A stretch of DNA of 64,000 bases from Flavobacterium fluvii (GTDB lineage Bacteria; Bacteroidota; Bacteroidia; Flavobacteriales; Flavobacteriaceae). A program made the position numbers and the translations under genes. The notes beneath the pieces are model-generated. The model was given only the letters and a program-made list of their open reading frames with translations, was not told the DNA's origin and did no database searches. Of this stretch, positions 55,269 to 63,779 are shown in pieces; the stretch's first letter is position 1, and each line of letters starts with the position of its first letter. Location of the stretch: positions 124,001 through 188,000 of the forward strand of contig NZ_FQWB01000001.1 of assembly GCF_900129545.1 (NCBI RefSeq). The letters are read 5' to 3'.

Positions 55269-56408
55269 ATGAAACCATTAGAAGATTATTTAATAGTAGA
55301 TTTTAGCCAGTTCCTTTCTGGACCATCGGCCAGTTTACGATTGGCGGATTTGGGCGCTCGTGTCATCAAAATTGAGAAACCCGGCACTGGAGACATCTGC
55401 CGAACTTTATATACTTCGGATTTGATAATGAATGGCGAATCGTCCATTTTTCATACCATCAACCGAAACAAGGAATCCTTTGCCATCGACTTCAAACAAG
55501 CCGATGAACTCAAAAAATTAAAAAAATTGTTGGCAAAAGCCGATGTGGTAATGCACAATTTCAGACCCGGAGTGATGGAACGAGTGGGTTTGAGTTATGA
55601 CGATGTCAAAAAAATCAATCCCAATGTACTCTATGCCGAGATTTCCGGCTACGGCAATCATCCCGATTTGAAAGATTTGCCGGGACAAGATTTATTGCTG
55701 CAATCGATGACGGCCTTGACTTGGTTGAGCGGCAATCAAGACGACGGCCCAGTTCCTATGGGTTTGTCGATTGTGGATATGTTGGCTGGAGCGCATTTGG
55801 CACAAGGAATTTTGGCCGCTTTGTACCGAAAAGTTACCCATAACATCGGCGCATTGGTTCAGGTGAGTATGCTGGAATCGGCTTTCGATTTTCAGTTCGA
55901 AACCATTACAACTTATTTCAACGATGGCGGAGAATTGCCAATTCGAACCAAAAGCAACAATGCCCACGCCTATTTGGGTGCACCTTACGGCATTTACAAA
56001 ACCCACAATGGCTTTTTAGCTTTGGCAATGGGTTCCATTCCTGTTTTGGCTGAACTTTTACAATGCGATGCGCTGTTGCAATTTCCCGAGAATAAATTTG
56101 GATTAAGAGACGAAATCAAGAATATATTGGCCACACATTTGCTTACACAAAATACCGAGTTTTGGTTGAATATTTTAGAACCAGCCGATATTTGGTGTGC
56201 CAAAGTGTTGAACTACCAAGAGCTTTTTGCCGAAGAAGGATTTAAAGTTTTGGAATTCACGCAAAAAGTAGAAATGCTGGATGGCTATTCCTATCAAACG
56301 ACCCGATGTCCCATAAAAATTGATGGTGAATACTTTACATCAAGCAAAGGTTCTCCAAAATTAGGGCAAGACAACGAGCGGATTATTAATGAATTTATTG
56401 ATTGCTAA
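55269..56408 (+). CDS. Family III CoA-transferase (CaiB/BaiF), second copy
   Basis: 379 aa. Parallel to the first copy: LIVDFSQFLSGPSASLRLADLGARVIKIEKP, HNFRPGVMERVGL, GYGNHPDLKDLPGQD, and GLSIVDMLAG with catalytic Asp170. The Gly-rich turn that follows is shorter (HNIGALVQVS). The two copies diverge most between about 200 and 330. Its stop shares one base with the next start (TAATG), so translation is coupled. Confidence 0.9.
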   Translation: MKPLEDYLIVDFSQFLSGPSASLRLADLGARVIKIEKPGTGDICRTLYTSDLIMNGESSIFHTINRNKESFAIDFKQADELKKLKKLLAKADVVMHNFRPGVMERVGLSYDDVKKINPNVLYAEISGYGNHPDLKDLPGQDLLLQSMTALTWLSGNQDDGPVPMGLSIVDMLAGAHLAQGILAALYRKVTHNIGALVQVSMLESAFDFQFETITTYFNDGGELPIRTKSNNAHAYLGAPYGIYKTHNGFLALAMGSIPVLAELLQCDALLQFPENKFGLRDEIKNILATHLLTQNTEFWLNILEPADIWCAKVLNYQELFAEEGFKVLEFTQKVEMLDGYSYQTTRCPIKIDGEYFTSSKGSPKLGQDNERIINEFIDC

Positions 56409-57631
56409 TGGACAAAATAAGAATCGCCATCCGAAAATTCGACCCTTTTGAAAGCACCTTGCAAAAGCTGTGGGACTTGTTTTGCTTGGAAAAGAATATC
56501 GACGTGGAAGCCGAAATGATTCCTTTGGAATTGAACGACTTGTACGAAGAAACCATTGCACAAAATGGATTAAAAAATGGCGATTGGGACATTGCCCACC
56601 TCAACACGGATTGGATTTTTGATGCTGCGAATGAACAAGCAGTTCTCGATTTAAACCCATTAATTGCCGAAAATGCGCCACAAAATTATCCCGAAGGTTG
56701 GCACCAATCCTTGTTGCATTTACAGCAAATCAACAATGGAACTTATGGATTGCCTTTTCACGATGGGCCGGAATGCTTGATTTACAGAAAAGATTTGTTT
56801 GAAAATCCAATCGAAAAACAAAATTTCAAAAAGCAGTTTGGCTATGAATTGCATCCTCCAAAAACCTGGACGGAATTCACCCAAATAGCCGAGTTTTTCA
56901 ACAGACCCAAAGACAATCTCTACGGCTGTGTTTTTGCCAATTATCCCGACGGACACAATATGGTTTTCATTTTTTGTTTGTTGTTTTGGACCAAAGGAGG
57001 TTCCTTGTTGAATTCCCGAAATCAAATAGACATCAACCACCCGGAAGCTGTTGCGGCTTTGGATTATTACAGGAAAATTTCCAACAACAAGAAGGTCGTT
57101 CATCCCCAATCGATAGATTTTGGTTCGGTTGAAGCGGGAATGGCTTTCGCCAAAGGAGAAGTGGCGATGTCCATCAACTGGTTTGGTTTTGCCTCGATGT
57201 GTGAAGTCATCGAAGAATCGAAAGTGAAGGGCAAAGTCGATATTGCTGAATTGCCGCACGACGAAAACCACGAAACCGCCTCCTTGAACGTGTATTGGTT
57301 GTACACCATTGGCACTGGAAGCAAGCACCAAAAACTGGCTTATGATTTTATTCAATTTGCCACCTCGCCCGAAAGCGATAAATTGTTGACGATAGAAGGT
57401 GGAATTGGTTGCCGAAAATCGACTTGGAACGATGCCGAAATCAACGAAACCATTCCATATTATCACAAACTGGAACTCTTGCACGAAAAGGCTTTGACCT
57501 TGCCTCAAACTCCAATCTGGCCAAAAGTCGCCGAATTGATAGACAAAATGATATTGAAAGCATTGGAAACCGACATTCCATCCGAAAAACTAGTCGAAGA
57601 AACACAAATCACCATTCAAAACATTGTTTAA
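56408..57631 (+). CDS. Second solute-binding-protein-like protein without signal peptide
   Basis: 407 aa from the ATG at 56408, which overlaps the preceding stop. Family 1 solute-binding features: DWDIAHLNTDWIFDAANEQAVLDLNPLI, GLPFHDGPECLIYRKDLFE, PKTWTEFTQIAEFF, GEVAMSINWFGF, and LAYDFIQFATSPESDKLL. No signal peptide; starting codons read MDKIRIAIRKFDPF. It is diverged from the first copy at 52977. Its cytoplasmic position in a CoA-transferase operon is unusual. Confidence 0.82.
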   Translation: MDKIRIAIRKFDPFESTLQKLWDLFCLEKNIDVEAEMIPLELNDLYEETIAQNGLKNGDWDIAHLNTDWIFDAANEQAVLDLNPLIAENAPQNYPEGWHQSLLHLQQINNGTYGLPFHDGPECLIYRKDLFENPIEKQNFKKQFGYELHPPKTWTEFTQIAEFFNRPKDNLYGCVFANYPDGHNMVFIFCLLFWTKGGSLLNSRNQIDINHPEAVAALDYYRKISNNKKVVHPQSIDFGSVEAGMAFAKGEVAMSINWFGFASMCEVIEESKVKGKVDIAELPHDENHETASLNVYWLYTIGTGSKHQKLAYDFIQFATSPESDKLLTIEGGIGCRKSTWNDAEINETIPYYHKLELLHEKALTLPQTPIWPKVAELIDKMILKALETDIPSEKLVEETQITIQNIV

Positions 57632-57632
57632 A

Positions 57633-58700
57633 ATGAACATTCCCTATAAACCTTTATTGCCCGAAACCGAACAGCCCATCATCATCATTGGGGCCAGCGG
57701 CATCGTGAAAGACGCCCATTTGCCTGCTTATGAAATGGCCGGTTTTACCGTTTTTGGCATCACGAACAGAACACTTTCGAAAGCACAGGATATGGCAAAA
57801 CAATTTGGCATTCCGAATGTTTTTGAAAACGTTGCCGAAGCCGTGAAAAATGCTCCTTCGAATACCGTTTACGACATTACGGTTTTGCCCGACCAATACA
57901 TCGAAATTTTGGAACAATTGCCTGACGGTGCTGCGGTTCTTATCCAAAAACCGATGGGTAATGATTTGGCGCAGGCTCGTGAAATCGTGGCGGTTTGTGA
58001 ACGAAAAAAATTGGTCGCAGCCATCAATTTCCAGTTGCGTTTTGCGTCTTTTGTAAGTGCGGCACGATACCTAATCAATCAAGGAACTATTGGCGATTTG
58101 TATGATTTGGAAGTTAAAGTTACCGTGAACACGCCTTGGGAATTGTTTCCGCTTATCAAGGAACATCCAAGATTGGAAATCCTTTTTCACAGCGTGCATT
58201 ACATTGACTGCATTCGTTCGTTTTTGGGAAATCCCAAAGGAGTTTATGCCAAAACAAGCCATCATCCTTTGAAAAAATTATCCTCTTGTCGTTCTTCGAT
58301 TATTTTGAATTATGGCGAAGCGATGCGCGTGGTTATCAACACCAATCACGATCACCATTTTGGTCCAAAACACGAAGAAAGCTACATCAAATGGGAAGGA
58401 ACCAAGGGAGCTATCAAAGCCAAAATGGGCTTGTTGATGAATTATCCCGACGGTCTGCCCGACGAGTTTGAAATTGCATTACCCAATGAAGAAGGCGCAT
58501 ACGAATGGAAGAAAATAGAATTGGAAGGTTCGTGGTTTCCGGAAGCTTTTATTGGGACAATGTCCAATTTGATGCGTTTCAAGGAAGGTTCCGACGATAA
58601 ATTATTGGCCAGCGTGCAAGATGTTCTCGACACGATGAAAGTGGTTGAAGCTTGCTACATCAGCAACAAGAATGGAGGCGTTTCATTAGACGAATTATAA
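57633..58700 (+). CDS. Gfo/Idh/MocA-family oxidoreductase
   Basis: 355 aa from the ATG at 57633, 1 bp after the previous stop. Rossmann dinucleotide-binding motif GASGIVKDAHLPAY near 20-33 and the family position normally EKP reads QKP (105-107). The C-terminal half is the substrate-binding beta-sheet domain with a HSVHYIDCIRSFLG segment. Members oxidise or isomerise sugars and sugar acids with NAD(P). The Glu-to-Gln change is a common variant but could affect catalysis. Fifth gene of the operon. Confidence 0.87.
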   Translation: MNIPYKPLLPETEQPIIIIGASGIVKDAHLPAYEMAGFTVFGITNRTLSKAQDMAKQFGIPNVFENVAEAVKNAPSNTVYDITVLPDQYIEILEQLPDGAAVLIQKPMGNDLAQAREIVAVCERKKLVAAINFQLRFASFVSAARYLINQGTIGDLYDLEVKVTVNTPWELFPLIKEHPRLEILFHSVHYIDCIRSFLGNPKGVYAKTSHHPLKKLSSCRSSIILNYGEAMRVVINTNHDHHFGPKHEESYIKWEGTKGAIKAKMGLLMNYPDGLPDEFEIALPNEEGAYEWKKIELEGSWFPEAFIGTMSNLMRFKEGSDDKLLASVQDVLDTMKVVEACYISNKNGGVSLDEL

Positions 58701-58709
58701 ACAGAGTAA

Positions 58710-58752
58710 TTAGTGATTAGTTCTTAGTAATTAGCTAAGGACTAATCACTAA
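58710..58752. repeat. Inverted repeat between the oxidoreductase and MaoC genes
   Basis: TTAGTGATTAGTTCTTAG (58710-58727) pairs with 58735-58752 over 18 positions with one G-U, loop TAATTAG. A further copy of GGACTAA follows to 58758. Lies within the operon, 18 bp before the MaoC start. Confidence 0.75.
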
Positions 58753-58770
58753 GGACTAAAAAACTAAACT

Positions 58771-59211
58771 ATGTATTTCAAATCCACTTTTTTCGAAGAT
58801 TACCAACTTAATGAAAAGCGAGTAACTTTGGGCAGAACCATAACCGAAACCGATTTTGTCGTTCATGCAGGACACACCGGTGACTTTTTTCCGCATCACA
58901 TGGATGAAGAATGGTGCAAGACACAACCTTTTGGACAACGCATTGCTCACGGAACAATGGTTTTCAGCATTGGCATCGGCTTGACCGCATCCGAAATCAA
59001 TCCTGAAGCTTTTTCGAAAGGCTACGATCGAATGCGATTCGTGAAACCGGTACACATTGGCGACACCATCCATTCCGAAATCACGATTTCCGAGAAAGGA
59101 GAAGCCAAAAGACCCGAAATGGGCACCGTGACTGAGCATGTCGAAATCATCAACCAAAGAGGCGAAGTGGTCATGGTGTGCGACCACCTATTATTGGTAA
59201 AAAAGAAATAA
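58771..59211 (+). CDS. MaoC-family hydratase/dehydratase
   Basis: 146 aa. Hot-dog fold; the catalytic pair Asp38 and His43 lies in [13 protein letters not shown], with the IAHGTM motif at 58-63. The family adds or removes water from acyl-CoA thioesters, which fits with the CoA-transferases of the same operon. A family relative, R-specific enoyl-CoA hydratase, has the same D-H spacing. It is the only enzyme here that acts on a thioester once formed. Confidence 0.9.
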   Translation: MYFKSTFFEDYQLNEKRVTLGRTITETDFVVHAGHTGDFFPHHMDEEWCKTQPFGQRIAHGTMVFSIGIGLTASEINPEAFSKGYDRMRFVKPVHIGDTIHSEITISEKGEAKRPEMGTVTEHVEIINQRGEVVMVCDHLLLVKKK

Positions 59212-59352
59212 TACCGCTAGTTATTTCAAATTAGTCCAATAATCCCGATGGCTATAGGGAGAACTAAATGAAATATACAACGGCATTATACTAGAAGTAT
59301 TAAACTAAAACATATTAACTAAAGGTATAACCTTAAAACCACAATCATAATT

Positions 59353-60672
59353 ATGCAAGTAACGAATCAAATGGGCGATCAACACGAAGTGCCGACAGAA
59401 GAAGGAGTAGGAAATGGAAAAAAATATCTTTTGCCTTTTATTTTAATTACCAGTTTATTTTTCCTTTGGGGAATGGCGCACGGTCTAGACGGTATTTTGA
59501 TTCCGCATTTAAAAAAAGCTTGCCAGCTCAACAACAGACAATCTACATTAATAGACACGTCCATCTTTTTTGCGTATTTTATAATGGCCATTCCAGCCGG
59601 GATGATTATTAAAAAAATAGGTTATAAAAACAGTATCATTACTGGTTTATTAGTTTTTGCCGCAGGAGCATTTCTTTTTGTACCAGCTGCGAATAGCACA
59701 AACTTCGAACTTTTCTTATTTGCTTTATTTGTAATTGGTTGTGGATTAACAATTCTTGAAACCAGTGCCAATCCTTATGCAGCCATATTAGGCCCTCCAG
59801 AATCGTCTTCCAATAGATTGAATTTGGCTGCTTCGTTTAATGGTTTGGCCGTAACCATAGCTCCTTTTTTGGGAGGCGTTTTTATACTTTCGGGAGTAAA
59901 CTATACGCCAGAACAAATGACAGCCATGCCTGAAGCAGCAAAAGCCGCTTATTTTTTGGAAGAAGCCGCTGCAGTAAAATTGCCTTATATCATTTTGGGA
60001 AGTATTTTGGTTTTGGTGGCCATCTTGTTTTATTTTATGCATTTGCCATCGATGAAACCACAACATACAGAGGTCGAAGTTAAACCTGGATTTTTCTCCG
60101 TTTTAAAGTTTTCTCATTTAAGCTGGGCAGTCGTGGCACAGTTTTTTTATGTGGGAGCACAAGTTTGTGTAACCAGTTTTTTTGTTCGAATAGCTCAAAA
60201 AGAAGCCGGGTTAGATGAAAAAACAGCCGCCTATTACCTTGGTATATATGGCTTACTATTTATGACGGGTCGCTTTAGTGGAACTTTCTTTTTAAAGTTC
60301 ATTAAAGATTATATTTTGCTTTCCATTTATTGTGTAATAAGTGTTCTTCTTTGTGTTGTTGCCATTTATGGAACAGGCATGGTCGTTATTTATGCATTGG
60401 GTGGATTAGGTTTTTTTATGTCGATTATGTTTCCTACTATTTTCTCTTTGGGACTGGTGGGATTAAAATCCAATACTGAAACTGGTTCTTCGTGGTTGGT
60501 TATGTCCATCGTTGGAGGCGCCATTCTTCCTTATGGAATGGGAACTTTAATCGACATGAAGCACGATGATATTCAAGCGGGATACATCATTCCATTGGTT
60601 TGTTTCTTGGTGATTCTTTATTTTGGAGTGATTGGACACAAAGTAAAAACGGTGGAGAGTAAGCCTGAATAA
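59353..60672 (+). CDS. Sugar MFS transporter, FucP-like (FHS family)
   Basis: 439 aa with 12 transmembrane segments. FHS/L-fucose-permease type: FFLWGMAHGLDGILIPHLKKA near the start with an FFxWG..G motif, IGCGLTILETSANPYAAILGPPESSSNRLNLAASFNGLA, and GRFSGTFFLK. Family members are proton symporters for fucose, glucose, galactose or related sugars. Last gene of the cluster, 141 bp after MaoC, ending at a terminator. Confidence 0.92.
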   Translation: MQVTNQMGDQHEVPTEEGVGNGKKYLLPFILITSLFFLWGMAHGLDGILIPHLKKACQLNNRQSTLIDTSIFFAYFIMAIPAGMIIKKIGYKNSIITGLLVFAAGAFLFVPAANSTNFELFLFALFVIGCGLTILETSANPYAAILGPPESSSNRLNLAASFNGLAVTIAPFLGGVFILSGVNYTPEQMTAMPEAAKAAYFLEEAAAVKLPYIILGSILVLVAILFYFMHLPSMKPQHTEVEVKPGFFSVLKFSHLSWAVVAQFFYVGAQVCVTSFFVRIAQKEAGLDEKTAAYYLGIYGLLFMTGRFSGTFFLKFIKDYILLSIYCVISVLLCVVAIYGTGMVVIYALGGLGFFMSIMFPTIFSLGLVGLKSNTETGSSWLVMSIVGGAILPYGMGTLIDMKHDDIQAGYIIPLVCFLVILYFGVIGHKVKTVESKPE

Positions 60673-60698
60673 ACTCAACTATTCTTTATTTCCAAAAG

Positions 60699-60750
60699 CC
60701 CAAGGCAAGAACAGTATTACACTGAGTCTTGCCTTGGGTTTTCTTTTTTA
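60699..60750 (+). terminator. Terminator of the sugar MFS gene
   Basis: A 12-bp inverted repeat CCCAAGGCAAGA with its complement, 16-nt loop, then a T-rich tract. Confidence 0.88.
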
Positions 60751-60800
60751 GCACATATTTCTAAAAAATATTTGTGTAAAAACAACATTTATTATGTACT

Positions 60801-60816
60801 GCGCAATCGATTACAA
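60801..60816. promoter_or_regulatory. LacI-type operator-like palindrome, upstream copy
   Basis: GCGCAATCGATTACAA, centred on ATCGAT. The left half (as GATTGCGC) is strong, the right weaker. Its centre is 313 bp from that of the 61114 site, close to 30 helical turns, which would suit DNA looping. The rest of 60751-61084 shows no gene. Confidence 0.6.
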
Positions 60817-61084
60817 TTTAGACTCAATGATGTAAGAAATAGTGTAAATTGAAAAACTTTAACATTTATGCATAAATCCAAAAAGAAATTCTTTTGAAAA
60901 TCTAAAAATTAAAAATCAAAACCAACATCAAACACGCCCTTAAGCCTAATTTGACTGCCTTTACAAAAAACAGAAATTGAAATTGGATGATTGAAACAAA
61001 CAAATAATAACTTACAAAAAAATAATATTATCTATTTTTTTACTTCATTAAAAAAACAGATTTCATAATTTATTTTAAAAATAT

Positions 61085-61129
61085 TTGCAATACACTAATT
61101 TTATTCTACTTTAGCGTAATCGATTGCGC
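61085..61129 (+). promoter_or_regulatory. Promoter and operator of the pectate lyase gene
   Basis: TTG (61085-61087), 19-bp spacer, TACTTTAG (61107-61114), one base off TAnnTTTG. The near-perfect palindrome GCGTAATCGATTGCGC (61114-61129) overlaps the end of the -7 box and the start point, so binding should block initiation. Leader about 70 nt. Confidence 0.6.
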
Positions 61130-61190
61130 AACGAAATCAGTATCATTATAAATACTGGAATTTTTTAAAAACCAAACCAAACGAAAAATT

Positions 61191-63701
61191 ATGAAAAAAT
61201 TTCTACTTTACATTAGCCTCCTTTTTGCATCGGTAAACCTTTGGTCACAAGTCACCATTACCGAAACTGGTGGATGGATGGAATCTGCCTTCGTGAAATG
61301 GTCACCCGTTGCCGGAGCGGACAGCTACAATGTTTATTATACTGGTGTCGGAAAAACCGATGTGAAAATTGACACACAGCTTATCCGTCGTTACAATACT
61401 TATTTTCGTGCAGATGTTTTAGGCCTGGCAGCAGGAAATTACACTATCACGGTAAAACCTGTGACAGCGAGCGTTGAAGGAACTGGAACAACAACAGCCA
61501 ATATAAACGTTCTAGCGCACGACCGCAACGGTTTTGCTTTTGAAGGTGGTCGAATTCCAGGAGGGTACAATATTGATGGCACTCTAAAAAGTGGAGCGGT
61601 GGTTTTGTACATTACCCAAAACACAAAAAATACCGTTTCCCTGAACGTGACGGGTGCTACTACAAATCCTTGTGTAGGTCTGCAAACCATTTTGGATGGA
61701 TTTAAAAAGGGTTCGGACAATCGTCCGCTGGTCGTTCGATTAATAGGAAACATTACTGATTTATCAAGTACAGTTAACCCTGCTGACCCAATGGGAGGAG
61801 ATGTCGTAATTGAAAACAAAAATAACGCATCCGGTTCTATCACTTTTGAAGGTGTTGGATCTGATGCTGTTGCCAATGGATGGGGACTCCGCATTAAAAC
61901 AGCATCGAATATTGAAGTTCGCAATCTTGGATTCATGCTTACCAATGCAGATGAAGGCGACAATATTGGTTTACAACAAGCCAATGACCATATTTGGGTA
62001 CACAATTGCGATTTATTTTACGGAGCTGCAGGCGGTGATGCCGATCAAGCCAAAGGTGACGGCGCAATGGATTGCAAAAAATCAACTTATGTAACGTTCT
62101 CCTACAATCATTTCTTGGATTCAGGAAAATGCAATCTTTTGGGATTAAGTGAAGGAACAACAGCTGGATTATACATTACATACCATCATAACTGGTATGA
62201 CCACTCTGATTCTCGTCACCCACGCGTTCGCTATTATTCTGCCCACGTTTACAATAATTATTACGATGGTAATTCAAAATACGGAGCTGGATCAACATTG
62301 GGTTCATCAGTATTTATGGAAGGGAATTTTTTCCGTAATTGCAAATATCCTATGCTTACTTCTATGCAGGGAACTGATGTATATGGCGGAGCAGAAGGCA
62401 CTTTTTCAGGCGAAGCCGGAGGAACAATTAAAGCATTCAACAATACCATGAGCGGACAAACCCGTTATGTTCCTTATAATGCCACTACCTATCCTGTCGA
62501 ATTTGATGCCATTGAAACTTCAACCAGAGGAGAAGTGATTAGCAGTAGCATTACTTCTAAATCAGGAGCCAATGCGTACAATAACTTCGACACCGACCCA
62601 GCACTATATGTGAAAAATTTAACCATAGATGACCCTACAGTTGCCAAAAACAAAGTGATTCAATATTCAGGTCGTATTTCTGGAGGTGATTTAAAATGGA
62701 CCTTTAACAATGCTGTTGATGATACTTCGTCTGAAGTAAATGCCGCATTGATGACCGCTTTAACTACTTATACCTCTGGATTGGTTTACGTACAAGGAGA
62801 AAACACTCAGACACTAACTTCCACCAGCAACACCAACCAAACGGTGGCTAGTGGCACTGCCATTAGCAACATCGTATATACTTGGGGTGGCGATGCAACC
62901 GATGCCAATGTACCTGAATTGACAGTATTGAATGCAGCAGGAATTAGTGCCGTAAAAAATCTAGGAGCCAAAACAACCACCATCTCAGGAATTCCAACAG
63001 CTGACGTGTCTTTTTCAGTTGTTACTAACGGTACTTCTGGAACACCGGTAACACTAACTGGAACCATCGCAATTGGAAGCGCCACTCCTAGTGACCAAAT
63101 ACATAATTTCACTGCATCAGGAACAACTAATACATTCTATACCATTAGTGGAGATCTTTCAACTTCAAAAGGAACTGTTGTTTATGGAAGTTCAACACTA
63201 ACTCAGTGTATAAAAACAAATACAGCAGTCGCTATTACATATACAACTTCACAAGCAAGCACATTAATGTTATTATTTGCTACTGCAGGAAGTACAATAA
63301 AAATTGACAACACTACTTATACCGCTACGGCTGCAGTTGCACCTAATACTGGAGGGGTAATTACCGTTAATCTTCTTGCTGGCACTCATAATATTGCCAG
63401 AGGAAATTCTGAAAACGCCTTGTTTTATATGAAAACCTCATATACCACATTAGGTTTAAATGATAATACTGAAGTGGCTAAATTGACTTTGTACCCAAAT
63501 CCGGTTACCAACCAATTGTATTTTTCTTCTTCAGACCGGAAAATAAATACTGTTGCAATTTACAACTTGACGGGAGCTTTGGTAAAATCCATTTCGAATG
63601 CTGTAGATTATATCGATGTAAGCAACCTAACTTCTGGAGGTTATTTGGTAAAAGTGACAACCGACCAAGGTTCGTTTACCCAAAAGATTATCAAAAAATA
63701 A
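61191..63701 (+). CDS. Secreted pectate lyase (PL1-type) with type IX secretion tail
   Basis: 836 aa. Signal peptide 1-20, an FN3-like domain (about 24-110), then a right-handed beta-helix pectate lyase domain (about 115-440). Its catalytic-site pattern is visible: DQAKGDGAMDCKKSTYVTFSYN near 284-305 and YHHNWYDHSDSRHPRVRYYSAHVYNNYYDG near 325-355, including the conserved RHPRVR. Residues about 530-750 form uncharacterised Thr/Ser-rich modules, perhaps carbohydrate-binding. The last 75 residues, with LYPNPV and QKIIKK, are a type A sorting domain for type IX secretion. Cleaves pectin or polygalacturonate outside the cell. Confidence 0.93.
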   Translation: MKKFLLYISLLFASVNLWSQVTITETGGWMESAFVKWSPVAGADSYNVYYTGVGKTDVKIDTQLIRRYNTYFRADVLGLAAGNYTITVKPVTASVEGTGTTTANINVLAHDRNGFAFEGGRIPGGYNIDGTLKSGAVVLYITQNTKNTVSLNVTGATTNPCVGLQTILDGFKKGSDNRPLVVRLIGNITDLSSTVNPADPMGGDVVIENKNNASGSITFEGVGSDAVANGWGLRIKTASNIEVRNLGFMLTNADEGDNIGLQQANDHIWVHNCDLFYGAAGGDADQAKGDGAMDCKKSTYVTFSYNHFLDSGKCNLLGLSEGTTAGLYITYHHNWYDHSDSRHPRVRYYSAHVYNNYYDGNSKYGAGSTLGSSVFMEGNFFRNCKYPMLTSMQGTDVYGGAEGTFSGEAGGTIKAFNNTMSGQTRYVPYNATTYPVEFDAIETSTRGEVISSSITSKSGANAYNNFDTDPALYVKNLTIDDPTVAKNKVIQYSGRISGGDLKWTFNNAVDDTSSEVNAALMTALTTYTSGLVYVQGENTQTLTSTSNTNQTVASGTAISNIVYTWGGDATDANVPELTVLNAAGISAVKNLGAKTTTISGIPTADVSFSVVTNGTSGTPVTLTGTIAIGSATPSDQIHNFTASGTTNTFYTISGDLSTSKGTVVYGSSTLTQCIKTNTAVAITYTTSQASTLMLLFATAGSTIKIDNTTYTATAAVAPNTGGVITVNLLAGTHNIARGNSENALFYMKTSYTTLGLNDNTEVAKLTLYPNPVTNQLYFSSSDRKINTVAIYNLTGALVKSISNAVDYIDVSNLTSGGYLVKVTTDQGSFTQKIIKK

Positions 63702-63723
63702 TCATCTTCTCCAATAAATGAAG

Positions 63724-63762
63724 AACCCCGCTTAAAGCAATTTTAAGCGGGGTTTCTCTTTT
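63724..63762. terminator. Bidirectional terminator after the pectate lyase gene
   Basis: A 13-bp inverted repeat (AACCCCGCTTAAA and its complement) with a 5-nt loop and T-rich flank on the plus strand; also serves the convergent gene ending at 63780. Confidence 0.85.
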
Positions 63763-63779
63763 ATAAAATCATAGAAAAA

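Noticed and set aside
54122..56408. Loss of the catalytic Asp in both CoA-transferases (SLLES, SMLES in place of an Asp motif)
   Set aside because: The catalytic Asp is upstream of this site, in VADLMCG and IVDMLAG; it is present in both (Asp170).
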